The position numbers were made by a program, and so were the translations under genes. A model generated the notes under the pieces. The model had not been told where the DNA came from, made no database searches, and saw only the letters and a program-made list of their open reading frames with translations. Shown piece by piece: positions 1-6,076 of a stretch of 8,652 nt of DNA (position 1 is the stretch's first letter; each line of letters starts with the position of its first letter). Source of the stretch: JBCDBH01 sp039184055 (GTDB taxonomy: Bacteria; Acidobacteriota; Thermoanaerobaculia; Multivoradales; J023); NCBI GenBank assembly GCA_039184055.1, contig JBCDBH010000256.1, positions 1 through 8,652 of the forward strand. Reading direction: 5' to 3'.

Positions 1-904
1 CCCCCAGTGCCGCATTCGTTCGGATGAGCTCTGGTTCGCTTATGACGCCGTGCACAATCCGGGCATGTCGCCGCAGTATCGGCACTGGGGCATTGTAGAG
101 CACCCGAATCGAATTCGGATCGTCGCTCAACGTGCTCAGCTTGACGATGTCATTCCAACCGTCGTCATTCAGATCGACGATCTGCGCATCGGTGCCGAAC
201 GCCGACGCCGACATCGCCGGAGTCATCCGTGTCGTCGTCTCATCGGTGAAGAAACCGTTGCCGTCGTTGATCAACAGCCGATCTTCAAGGTCGTTGTCGT
301 AGTCGACGAAGAAGAGATCCTGATCCAGGTCGTTGTCGACATCACCAGCGACCACGGCACAGAACTTCGGACCGATTCCGAACGGCACGATGCGATTGTC
401 GGTGGCTTCGAAATCGAAACCGAGCCACGTATTACCGAGACCCGTGCCCAAGTTCATATAGACCCGAGGCTGATCGGAGAAGGTCGTCGCCGTCACCAGA
501 TCGAGCCAAGTATCGCCATCGACATCGACCGCGATGACATCGCGATCATCCGTTTCGTCGAGCATGTCGGGCGCCAACGTCGCGGTGCGATCGGTGAACA
601 CACCACCCTCGTTCATGAACAAGGCGTTGCGTTTGCCACCTGGGCTCGAGAAACGTACCTTGCGCACCACCACCAGGTCGGCATCACCGTCCTTGTCGAA
701 GTCGGCGGCCACCACGTCCTTTTCGAACTCGTCCGTGGTACCCACCGGATCCACCGCGCCGTTATCGGCCGAGATCAAGGTGGTCGTGAAATTGTTGAAT
801 CCAATCCAATCGCCCCCACCGAGCACCGGTGCCGCGAGCAGCAAAGCGCCGAAAAGGGTCGCACCCAATGGGCGGAGGAATGTCGTCCGAGAGCTCCGAG
901 TCAT
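1..904 (-). CDS. Secreted FG-GAP/VCBS repeat protein, C-terminus cut by window edge
   Basis: The frame runs from an ATG at 904 to the window start without a stop (301 codons visible). The start is set by an AGGAGG Shine-Dalgarno at 910-915, five bases upstream. Residues 1 to about 29 form a Sec signal peptide: basic MTRSSR, a hydrophobic core around LFGALLLAAP, then a small-residue cleavage region. The mature part carries FG-GAP/VCBS-type calcium-loop repeats, Asp-rich with the pattern DxDxDGxxDL: ADFDKDGDADL near 67-77, VDVDGDTWLDL near 126-136, GDVDNDLDQDL near 187-197 and VDLNDDGWNDI near 243-253. Such repeats build beta-propellers in exported proteins, often for adhesion or carbohydrate and protein contacts. 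No enzymatic motif is visible. The repeat pattern is lost after about residue 271, where a short inverted repeat lies, so the last 30 codons may be an assembly artefact. The gene lies downstream of the fasciclin gene but behind a terminator, so it probably has its own promoter. The exact function is unknown. Confidence 0.85.
   Translation of the reverse strand, partial: MTRSSRTTFLRPLGATLFGALLLAAPVLGGGDWIGFNNFTTTLISADNGAVDPVGTTDEFEKDVVAADFDKDGDADLVVVRKVRFSSPGGKRNALFMNEGGVFTDRTATLAPDMLDETDDRDVIAVDVDGDTWLDLVTATTFSDQPRVYMNLGTGLGNTWLGFDFEATDNRIVPFGIGPKFCAVVAGDVDNDLDQDLFFVDYDNDLEDRLLINDGNGFFTDETTTRMTPAMSASAFGTDAQIVDLNDDGWNDIVKLSTLSDDPNSIRVLYNAPVPILRRHARIVHGVISEPELIRTNAALG
2..90. repeat. Short inverted repeat at the window start
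   Basis: CCCCAGTGCCG at 2-12 has its exact reverse complement CGGCACTGGGG at 80-90, an 11-bp match around a 67-base spacer. The right arm lies where the FG-GAP protein on the minus strand stops looking like FG-GAP sequence. It may be a chance match or a mark of a misassembled or chimeric contig end. Confidence 0.5.
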
Positions 905-909
905 GCCGT

Positions 910-916
910 CCTCCTC
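910..916 (-). promoter_or_regulatory. Ribosome binding site of the FG-GAP gene
   Basis: Read on the minus strand, GAGGAGG precedes the ATG at 904 by five bases (ACGGC). It is one of the strongest Shine-Dalgarno matches in the window and fixes the start of the secreted protein directly before its signal peptide. Confidence 0.8.
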
Positions 917-966
917 GAGAGATGTTTGGCGAAGCGTCGAGTCGGTCGACGCAACATCCATTTATG

Positions 967-996
967 GCAAAAGGCCATGCCGAGTATGGCATGGCC
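967..996 (-). terminator. Rho-independent terminator after the fasciclin gene
   Basis: On the minus strand a perfect 9-bp GC-rich stem, GGCCATGCC/GGCATGGCC, encloses a six-base loop (ATACTC) and is followed at once by TTTTGC. It begins 49 bases past the fasciclin stop codon and ends about 60 bases before the start of the next gene. This separates the two genes transcriptionally. The T-tract is short, so some readthrough is possible. Confidence 0.75.
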
Positions 997-1045
997 CATG
1001 CTTCGCGCCAATGAGGAGAGCGCGGAATTTATCGAGGCTGATGAA

Positions 1046-1531
1046 TCAGTTCGGAAGAACGACGGTGTCGATCACGTGAATGACGCCGTTCGAAGTCTCG
1101 ATGTCGGTGGCGACGATATTAGCGTTGTTGATCTTGGCGCCACCCTCGGTCGACACGGTCAAATCCGAGCCCTGAACCGTGGTCAACGACTTGGCGGCGA
1201 CGACGTCGGAAGCCATCTTCTTACCGGCGACCACGTGGTAGGTCAGCACGGCGGTGAGCTTGTCAGTGTCGGCGAGCAGGGCTTCGATCGTGCCCTCGGG
1301 GAGCTTGGCAAAAGCTTCGTCGCTCGGCGCGAACACAGTGAACGGACCTTCGCCCTTGAGGGTGTCGACCAAGCCAGCGGCCTTGACAGCGGTCACGAGG
1401 GTTTCGAAGGTGCCAGCGGCGACGGCGGTATCGACAATGTCTTTCTTATCGTGATCACCGGCGTACGCAACGGTCGAGAGAAGAGCGGTAGCGAGCAAGA
1501 GAACGAGCACACGGGTAGCCATACGAGTCAT
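1046..1531 (-). CDS. Secreted single-domain fasciclin (FAS1) protein
   Basis: The product is a 161-residue exported protein made of one FAS1 domain, a fold used for adhesion and matrix contacts and common in small bacterial secreted proteins. Residues 1 to about 24 are a Sec signal peptide (hydrophobic VLVLLLATALLSTVAYA, likely cleaved AYA-GD). The FAS1 domain covers about 30-160. The H1 box is FTVFAPSDEAF at 64-74, the conserved Tyr-His pair is at 98-99, and the H2 box is GVIHVIDTVVLP at 149-160, ending one residue before the stop. This is the usual length for secreted single-FAS1 proteins. The ATG at 1531 is chosen because GGAGG (1541-1545) sits nine bases upstream. A GTG at 1552 would place that site inside the gene, and an ATG at 1522 is also in frame. 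No enzyme activity is expected. A structured leader lies upstream and a terminator downstream, so it is probably transcribed alone or with the upstream cNMP-PilZ gene. Confidence 0.93.
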   Translation of the reverse strand: MTRMATRVLVLLLATALLSTVAYAGDHDKKDIVDTAVAAGTFETLVTAVKAAGLVDTLKGEGPFTVFAPSDEAFAKLPEGTIEALLADTDKLTAVLTYHVVAGKKMASDVVAAKSLTTVQGSDLTVSTEGGAKINNANIVATDIETSNGVIHVIDTVVLPN

Positions 1532-1532
1532 T

Positions 1533-1612
1533 GGAAATGACCTCCATTTCACAGTTGATTTTGAGCTTGGAGCTGGTGGTCCGGACCACTCGGGCGCGGG
1601 TCATTTCCCGCG
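1533..1612 (-). promoter_or_regulatory. Structured leader of the fasciclin gene with competing RNA pairings
   Basis: Two structures can be read on the minus-strand transcript. Hairpin A has the stem CGCGGG/CCCGCG (1595-1612) with loop AAAUGA. In pairing B, GGAAAUGACC (1608-1599) is exactly complementary to GGUCAUUUCC (1542-1533), which lies between the Shine-Dalgarno and the ATG at 1531 and touches the GG of the GGAGG. A and B share bases, so they exclude each other, unless only the six-base loop of A pairs downstream as a pseudoknot. Pairing B would mask the ribosome-binding region. The complementarity is seen directly; a regulatory role is inferred. Confidence 0.45.
1576..1589. promoter_or_regulatory. 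Perfect 14-bp palindrome upstream of the fasciclin gene
   Basis: GTGGTCCGGACCAC is a perfect palindrome 45-58 bases upstream of the fasciclin ATG, inside the leader described above. A dimeric transcription factor operator would look like this. The adjacent cNMP-binding protein has no DNA-binding domain, so any regulator is likely encoded elsewhere. In RNA it could also form a tight hairpin. Confidence 0.4.
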
Positions 1613-1681
1613 GATGCTCAGTTCTTCGGTGAGGTCGAGAGATTGGATGTTCGACGCCCTAGGCGCTGAGGAACATGGTCT

Positions 1682-2419
1682 CTAGGCGTCGTCGAGCAGG
1701 AAGCGCAACGTCCTTTGAATACGGGCCTCGTGCTCGAGCGATCGATCGCTGAACGCGATACCGGCGGCCCGGCCACGACGCCACGCGACACGACCGCTGA
1801 ACGGCACGGGGCCGTCTCCGCAATCGAGTCGGAAATCCACCTCGTCATGGTCGCTCCAGCCATCGGGCACGTTCTCGAGACGGATACCGCCAGCCGAGAG
1901 ATTCTCCACCCAGACTCGATACGGCGAGCCTTCGATCGTTTCGAGCTTGGCCGGGTGCGAAACGCGAATCCGCACCTCCTGACGCTGCCCCAGCTCGAGC
2001 GCGGCGGCGACGTTGGCGCTGTGTCGACGCGCCGCGGCCATCTGCAATTTGAGCGCGATCGCCGGTTGGCCATCGAGAAAGCCGAGCAGATCTGCCTTGC
2101 TGATCATCAGAATCGTGCTCGGCACCACGGCGCGCGCGCTCGCGGCGCGACGCACGTCGTCGAATAGACCCATCTCGCCAAAGAAATCGCCGTTTTGAAG
2201 ACGTCCGAGCAACTGCACGGGCTTGCCGATGGTGTCGCGATACACCACCACCGTGCCTCGGGTCACGACGTAGAAGGTATTGGCCTGATCACCCTCACGA
2301 AAGACAATTTGATCGGCTACCAGCTCCTTCTCGACAAAGAGGGATGCGAGCTGGCGAATCTCCCTTTCATCGAGATCACGAAACAATTCGACACGGCGCA
2401 GTGCTTGGGTCGTCAACAT
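1682..2419 (-). CDS. Cyclic-nucleotide-binding/PilZ fusion protein
   Basis: This 245-residue cytoplasmic protein is a predicted receptor for two second messengers. Positions below are in the 250-residue form begun at an upstream GTG (2434); subtract 5 for the chosen start. The N-terminal half (about 12-125) is a cNMP-binding (CRP/PKA-type) barrel. Its phosphate cassette at 84-99, FFGEMGLFDDVRRAAS, keeps the Glu and Arg that hold the cyclic phosphate and ribose; its Arg-Ala-Ala resembles the PKA cassette. After a helical linker (about 125-150) comes a PilZ domain (about 150-245) with both c-di-GMP elements: the RxxxR motif at 151-155 (RQEVR) and NxSxxG at 178-183 (NLSAGG). There is no helix-turn-helix, so it should act by protein contact, not as a CRP-like DNA binder. 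I prefer the ATG at 2419, preceded closely by AGGAG (spacing only three bases). Ligands are inferred from motifs, and the partner is unknown. Confidence 0.9.
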   Translation of the reverse strand: MLTTQALRRVELFRDLDEREIRQLASLFVEKELVADQIVFREGDQANTFYVVTRGTVVVYRDTIGKPVQLLGRLQNGDFFGEMGLFDDVRRAASARAVVPSTILMISKADLLGFLDGQPAIALKLQMAAARRHSANVAAALELGQRQEVRIRVSHPAKLETIEGSPYRVWVENLSAGGIRLENVPDGWSDHDEVDFRLDCGDGPVPFSGRVAWRRGRAAGIAFSDRSLEHEARIQRTLRFLLDDA

Positions 2420-2799
2420 CTTCTCCTTTTCCACCGCCGAGCATATCGGTTTTCCTGCTCACCACACAGAAAAGGCTTCCTTCACGGAAAAGAGTACGTT
2501 AATGTGCGCTTGCTAGAAGGCGGCGCGCGGCATCCGGCGGCGCGCACGGCTGAGATCGACCTATCGGTTCCCACCGCTCCGCATCCCCGCCCGACGACCC
2601 GTTCCGCCCCACAGCGACAGCAGAGAGCTTCACCAGTCGGTACGTCACGATACGCGCCACCCCGAGACACGTGGTTTCCATGATCCGTGGTCGATGAACC
2701 AGACCATGGTGCCGAAGACCCACCGTGATTCCTTAAGACACGTGAGGCTCGTAGAGAAACCGATGTGAGCCGAAAGCTCGCACCCTTTTGGAGTCAGTC
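2420..2799. other. Divergent intergenic region, no gene seen
   Basis: These 380 bases separate the cNMP-PilZ gene (leftward) from the RRM gene (rightward) and should hold both promoters, though no confident -35/-10 pair could be picked. Visible structure includes two copies of GGCGGCGCGC (2519-2528 and 2536-2545), whose GCGCGC cores are self-complementary, and two copies of AGACACGTG (2665-2673 and 2736-2744), each containing the palindrome CACGTG. A small bulged hairpin at 2765-2783 (loop CGAAA) is followed by CCTTTT just before the RRM Shine-Dalgarno. Open frames of 60-75 codons here have no good ribosome site or protein-like composition. Confidence 0.6.
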
Positions 2800-3201
2800 A
2801 TGAAGATGTTCGTTGGAAACCTGCCGTATCGCGCGACGGAAACTGAGCTGCGTGACCTTTTCGAAGCCTTTGGTGAAGTGCAGTCGGCTCGGATCATCCT
2901 CAACCGAGACACCGGTCAATCGCGTGGTTTCGGATTCGTCGAGATGGACGATCAAGACGCCGAAGAGGCGATGGCGCAGCTGAATGGTGGCGATTTTCAG
3001 GGTCGCAGGCTGGTGGTCAACGAAGCCCGCCCACGCACCGATCAAGGCGGTGGCGGTGGCGGCTACGGCGGCGGTGGTGGTCGCGGCGGCTACGGCGGTG
3101 GTGGCGGTGGCGGCAACTACGGCGGCGGTGGCGGCGGCGGCAACTACGGCGGCGGTGGTGGTGGCGGCAACTACGGCGGTGGCGGCGGCGGCCGCTGGTA
3201 A
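2800..3201 (+). CDS. Glycine-rich RRM-domain RNA-binding protein
   Basis: The 133-residue product is a small bacterial RNA-binding protein like the Rbp family of cyanobacteria and proteobacteria. One RRM spans about 2-78. RNP2 is MFVGNL at 3-8 and RNP1 is RGFGFVEM at 42-49, with the RNA-stacking aromatic residues F4, F44 and F46 in place. From about 83 the tail is almost all glycine with Tyr, Asn and one Arg, including three successive nine-residue units of seven Gly plus Asn-Tyr, and it ends in GRW. In this family the RRM binds single-stranded RNA and the Gly-rich tail is a flexible, low-complexity region. Several relatives are induced by cold, but no cold-shock signal is proven here. The ATG at 2800 follows GGAG (2790-2793) by six bases. 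A TTG at 2788 is open in frame but would put that site inside the gene. The flavoprotein gene follows 29 bases after the stop, so co-transcription is possible. Confidence 0.95.
   Translation: MKMFVGNLPYRATETELRDLFEAFGEVQSARIILNRDTGQSRGFGFVEMDDQDAEEAMAQLNGGDFQGRRLVVNEARPRTDQGGGGGGYGGGGGRGGYGGGGGGGNYGGGGGGGNYGGGGGGGNYGGGGGGRW
3094..3174 (+). repeat. Three 27-bp tandem units in the RRM glycine tail
   Basis: Units at 3094-3120, 3121-3147 and 3148-3174 each end in GGCGGCAACTAC and encode seven Gly, Asn and Tyr. They differ only at third codon positions (GGC or GGT), so the protein repeat is exact while the DNA is slightly diverged. Related imperfect GGN stretches flank them. Copy number may vary by slippage. 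Confidence 0.85.
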
Positions 3202-3216
3202 GCCGAAGCTGAAAAT

Positions 3217-3255
3217 GCATCAGAGGTGGAGTGCGCTATACTTCTCCTCTGATGC
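3217..3255 (+). promoter_or_regulatory. Hairpin covering the start of the flavoprotein gene
   Basis: GCATCAGAGG (3217-3226) pairs perfectly with CCTCTGATGC (3246-3255). Past one T/T mismatch, six more pairs (two of them G-T) close a five-base loop. The 5' arm holds the GAGGTG ribosome-site match, the inner stem holds the GTG start candidate at 3231, and the 3' arm holds the ATG candidate at 3252. Whichever start is used, initiation signals are buried. There is no U-tract after it on the plus strand, so translational control fits better than a terminator for the RRM gene. On the minus strand it is followed by ATTTTC and could stop antisense transcripts. Confidence 0.55.
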
Positions 3256-4202
3256 CTTCTAAATTGCTCGCGTATAACGCGACGCTCGTCGATCGAATCG
3301 ACTACACGTCTGCTCTCACGACCTTTATCGTCCGTCCGGACGAACCCCTGACCGGCGATCCACCTTTCATTCCCGGTCAGTACGTCACCCTCGGATTGAA
3401 CAACGAAGAGCGGCCCGAGCTCGGCTCGGTGCGACGTCCGATGTCGATCGCTTCGGCACCCGCCGAAGGGAACGATCTGGCGTTCTATATTCGTTGGGTA
3501 TCGAAACCTGAATCGAACAACCCCCTGACCCATCTCTTGTGGCCTTTGGCGGTAGGCGATCGGCTTTACTTGCGTCCAAAAAACATCGGTCGATTTACGA
3601 TCAATCACACGGTGGGCAACGACGACACCCGACTACGCGTCTGTGTCGCCGCCGGCACCGGTCTCGCGCCTTTTCTCAGCATGGTGCGCGAAGTCCACAT
3701 GCGTGACCCCGACGCCGATTTGAGCAAGTGGGTCATCTTGCACGGCGCGTCGTATCCCGACGATCTGGGTTACAAAGAAGAGCTCGAAGGCTTGCGGGCT
3801 CGTGGCCTGCACTATTTCCCAACGGTCAGCCGCCCCAACGAAGCACCGGATTGGCGAGGCGATAGCGGTCGGGTCGAGGACTATTTCCGTCCCGAACGGA
3901 TCGGCGAGCTCGAGAGTCAGCTGGGTTTGGCGACCGGCGAGCTCGATCCACGACGCGCGGTGATTCTGATTTGCGGTCTGCAAGGCACCATCGGCATGAC
4001 CATCCTACGGCTCAACGATCGCGGGTTCGTGCCCGAGACCCGCAAGCTTCGTCGCGCGCTCGAAGTACCGGACGACATCGCACCGACGCTTTTCTTCGAG
4101 CAATACGACAATACGCCGGTCATTCCGGTAAACGACGAAGAGGTCATGGGGCCGCTCCGTGCGTCGTTGGCCGCGGCGCTCGCCAATTTGAGTGAGCTCT
4201 AG
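3231..4202 (+). CDS. Ferredoxin/flavodoxin-NADP(+) reductase-like flavoprotein (Fpr type)
   Basis: This 323-residue cytoplasmic flavoprotein should move electrons between NADPH and a ferredoxin or flavodoxin through FAD. The FAD-binding barrel spans about 13-125, with GQYVTLGL at 49-56 and the FAD signature RRPMSIAS at 68-75. That signature normally reads RxYS; Met stands where Tyr stacks on the flavin. The nucleotide domain spans about 133-295: AAGTGLAPFLSMVRE at 140-153, then ICGLQGTIGM at 247-256, matching the CGNPQM region of E. coli Fpr. LRRALEVPDDIAPTLFFEQYD at about 273-293 aligns with the end of Fpr (LRRRPGHMTAEHYW). About 30 further residues follow, an uncommon tail beyond the usual C-terminal aromatic residue. 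The start is uncertain: GTG 3231 has GAGGTG upstream, while ATG 3252 (316 residues) has no ribosome site. The gene ends tail-to-tail with the ASPIC gene with a 4-base overlap. The electron partner is not identifiable here. Confidence 0.88.
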   Translation: MRYTSPLMPSKLLAYNATLVDRIDYTSALTTFIVRPDEPLTGDPPFIPGQYVTLGLNNEERPELGSVRRPMSIASAPAEGNDLAFYIRWVSKPESNNPLTHLLWPLAVGDRLYLRPKNIGRFTINHTVGNDDTRLRVCVAAGTGLAPFLSMVREVHMRDPDADLSKWVILHGASYPDDLGYKEELEGLRARGLHYFPTVSRPNEAPDWRGDSGRVEDYFRPERIGELESQLGLATGELDPRRAVILICGLQGTIGMTILRLNDRGFVPETRKLRRALEVPDDIAPTLFFEQYDNTPVIPVNDEEVMGPLRASLAAALANLSEL

Positions 4203-6076
4203 CGCTCGACGCGGAGCACGCGATCGACCGCGTCGACGGTCACCGTTTCTTCGACACCATCCGGCCACACGACGATGAGCTCATCGACGCTCGTTTGCGT
4301 GCCGAGCCCAAAAGTCACCGCGAGCTCGCTCTGGGCTTGATAGCTACGCGCCGGTGTCACCTTGCGTCGCTGCATCACGCCATCGGGTGTGGTGAGTCGA
4401 AGCCGGGCCCCATAGGCATGGCGATTGCCCGGTGTCGTCGGGTCGCGCAACACCACCCGCAGCCAGTGGTTGCCGAGCGCCTGATCGTTGCGTAGCACCA
4501 GTGGCTCACGTCCGGTCTGGGTGACCACCAGATCGAGATCACCATCGAGATCGAGATCGGCTACGGCGCTGGCCCGACCCACCACCGGGGTCGCGAGCGC
4601 GCCGAGCATCGCCTCGTCCATCGCCACGAAGGTGGCGCGGCCGTCCGGACCCGCGTTCCAAAACACCTGCGCCGGCTGCTCGAAAGTCTGACTCGGATCG
4701 ACCGTGTTGATCTCGTCCTCGAGATGACCGTTGGTTTCGACGATATCGAGACGACCGTCGAGGTCGAGATCGACGAAAAGCATGCCAAAGCTCAGCACGC
4801 CACGTGACGGTGCGCCCACCCCTTCCCCGATCGCCTCGTCGGCGAAGAGGGTCGGATCACCCTGGGTGACATAGAGCGAGGTCATCTCGTTGGCGAAATT
4901 GCCGATCGCGAAGCCGAGCTCGTCATCGTTGCGGTAAAAGCCGACATCGATTCCCATCGCACCGGTCGCCTCACCAGCGCGTCCGTAGGCGACGCCATAG
5001 AGTTCACCCGACTCGACAAAGGTGCCGTCGCCCTGGTTGTGAAAGAGGAAATTCGCCACCGTGTCGTTGGCGACCACGATGTCGAGAAAGCCATCCGTAT
5101 CGATATCGACCGTGAGCACACCGAGCGCCTTGCCAGACGGCACGTCGGTGGCGGGATTGCGCACCGCGATACCCGCCTCTTCGGTGACGTCGACAAAGCG
5201 TCCATCGTCATTGCGATAGAGCGTCGAAAACGTCCCCTGATAGTTGATCGGCGGTCCGTACGCGCGTCCGACACCAGTAAGCCGGAAATCGACTTCGGCA
5301 TCGATTTCCTTGGACCACACGACGTAGTTGCACACGAAGAGATCGTGGTCACCATCGGCGTCGTAGTCGAAGAAAGCCGCCGACGTCGCCCATGTCCCGT
5401 CGCCACCTACTCCAGCTTCGCGGGTGATGTCGACCAGTCGACCGTCGTCGTTCCGCAGCAGGACGTTCTCACCCACCGCGGCGAGAAAAACGTCGAGATC
5501 GCCGTCGCCATCCGTATCGCCCACCGCGACGCCGGTGGCGTAGATGTCGACCTGGTCCAAACCCGTCGCGGTGGTGATGTCGGTCAAGACGTCGCCATCG
5601 TTGCGGTAGAGCCGACTCGGGGTCGGCGCGCCACCCGGATCGTGCGGCCAGCGTCGACCGTTGGTGAGCAGGAGATCGGCGTCACCGTCGTCGTCGAAGT
5701 CGAAGAGCGCTACGCCTCCACCCATGGTCTCGGGGAGAAGCTTCTCACCACGCGCGCCACTCTCGTGGACAAAATCCACTCCGAGCTCGCCGGTGACGTC
5801 AGTGAACGGCAGCTCGGGCACTTCGTTGGCAATGTCGCGCACCACCGTCTCTGGCGCTGCCTCGGTGATCACCTGCTCGGGAGCCTCCTCCTCGGGCCGA
5901 TTGAGCACCAAGGCCACCGTGGTGACGACAAGGCCGATCGCAACCAGGACGATCAACGAGCGACGAAAGACGACACCGATGATGGCGTCGTCTTCGGGTA
6001 CCAGCTCGGTTTCGTCGATCAGCTCGGTGTGTTCGTGTGGGCGATCAGTGGGTTCGAGCTTGTCGTTCTTGCTCAT
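4199..6076 (-). CDS. Membrane-anchored CRTAC1-type FG-GAP/ASPIC-UnbV protein
   Basis: This 625-residue protein has a charged N-terminus (1-38), one membrane helix (about 39-58, SLIVLVAIGLVVTTVALVLN), an acidic linker and a large domain expected outside the cytoplasm. Six calcium-loop FG-GAP/VCBS repeats are visible: FDFDDDGDADL near 125, GDTDGDGDLDV near 186, FDYDADGDHDL near 236, VDIDTDGFLDI near 323, VDLDLDGRLDI near 435 and ADLDLDGDLDL near 507. Together they suggest a beta-propeller. The C-terminus (about 553-618) is an ASPIC/UnbV domain, with YGARLRL, SYQAQSEL, FGLG and WPDG in family order. No family member's biochemistry lets me name a reaction; binding or scaffolding is the safest reading. 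The ATG at 6076 overlaps the stop of the multihaem cytochrome gene (ATGA) with little Shine-Dalgarno, which points to translational coupling and a shared complex or pathway. No terminator lies after its stop, which interlocks with that of the convergent flavoprotein gene. Confidence 0.92.
   Translation of the reverse strand: MSKNDKLEPTDRPHEHTELIDETELVPEDDAIIGVVFRRSLIVLVAIGLVVTTVALVLNRPEEEAPEQVITEAAPETVVRDIANEVPELPFTDVTGELGVDFVHESGARGEKLLPETMGGGVALFDFDDDGDADLLLTNGRRWPHDPGGAPTPSRLYRNDGDVLTDITTATGLDQVDIYATGVAVGDTDGDGDLDVFLAAVGENVLLRNDDGRLVDITREAGVGGDGTWATSAAFFDYDADGDHDLFVCNYVVWSKEIDAEVDFRLTGVGRAYGPPINYQGTFSTLYRNDDGRFVDVTEEAGIAVRNPATDVPSGKALGVLTVDIDTDGFLDIVVANDTVANFLFHNQGDGTFVESGELYGVAYGRAGEATGAMGIDVGFYRNDDELGFAIGNFANEMTSLYVTQGDPTLFADEAIGEGVGAPSRGVLSFGMLFVDLDLDGRLDIVETNGHLEDEINTVDPSQTFEQPAQVFWNAGPDGRATFVAMDEAMLGALATPVVGRASAVADLDLDGDLDLVVTQTGREPLVLRNDQALGNHWLRVVLRDPTTPGNRHAYGARLRLTTPDGVMQRRKVTPARSYQAQSELAVTFGLGTQTSVDELIVVWPDGVEETVTVDAVDRVLRVER

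Noticed and set aside
50..1540. Long plus-strand open frame (496 codons) across the FG-GAP and fasciclin genes
   Set aside because: It is antisense to two well-supported genes and crosses their terminator. Its composition is His/Arg/Asp-rich as expected for the reverse frame of GC-rich Asp-rich repeats, and it shows no domain.
1595..1612. Hairpin CGCGGG-CCCGCG as a terminator of the cNMP-PilZ gene
   Set aside because: No T-tract follows it on the minus strand (the next bases are CCCGAG). It is better described as part of the fasciclin leader.
2435..2520. Possible CRP-type site (TGTG...TCACA) upstream of the cNMP-PilZ gene
   Set aside because: Only a TGTGTGGTGAGC half-match is present on the minus strand. 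The second half-site is missing.
2482..2723. Small minus-strand open frames (62 and 74 codons) in the divergent intergenic region
   Set aside because: They have no convincing ribosome site, an Arg/Ala/Gly-rich composition typical of random GC-rich sequence, and they would block the promoter space of the neighbouring genes.
3046..3198. Glycine-codon repeats considered as a CRISPR-like or satellite array
   Set aside because: The units are contiguous without spacers, keep codon phase and vary only at third positions, so this is coding repeat within the RRM protein.
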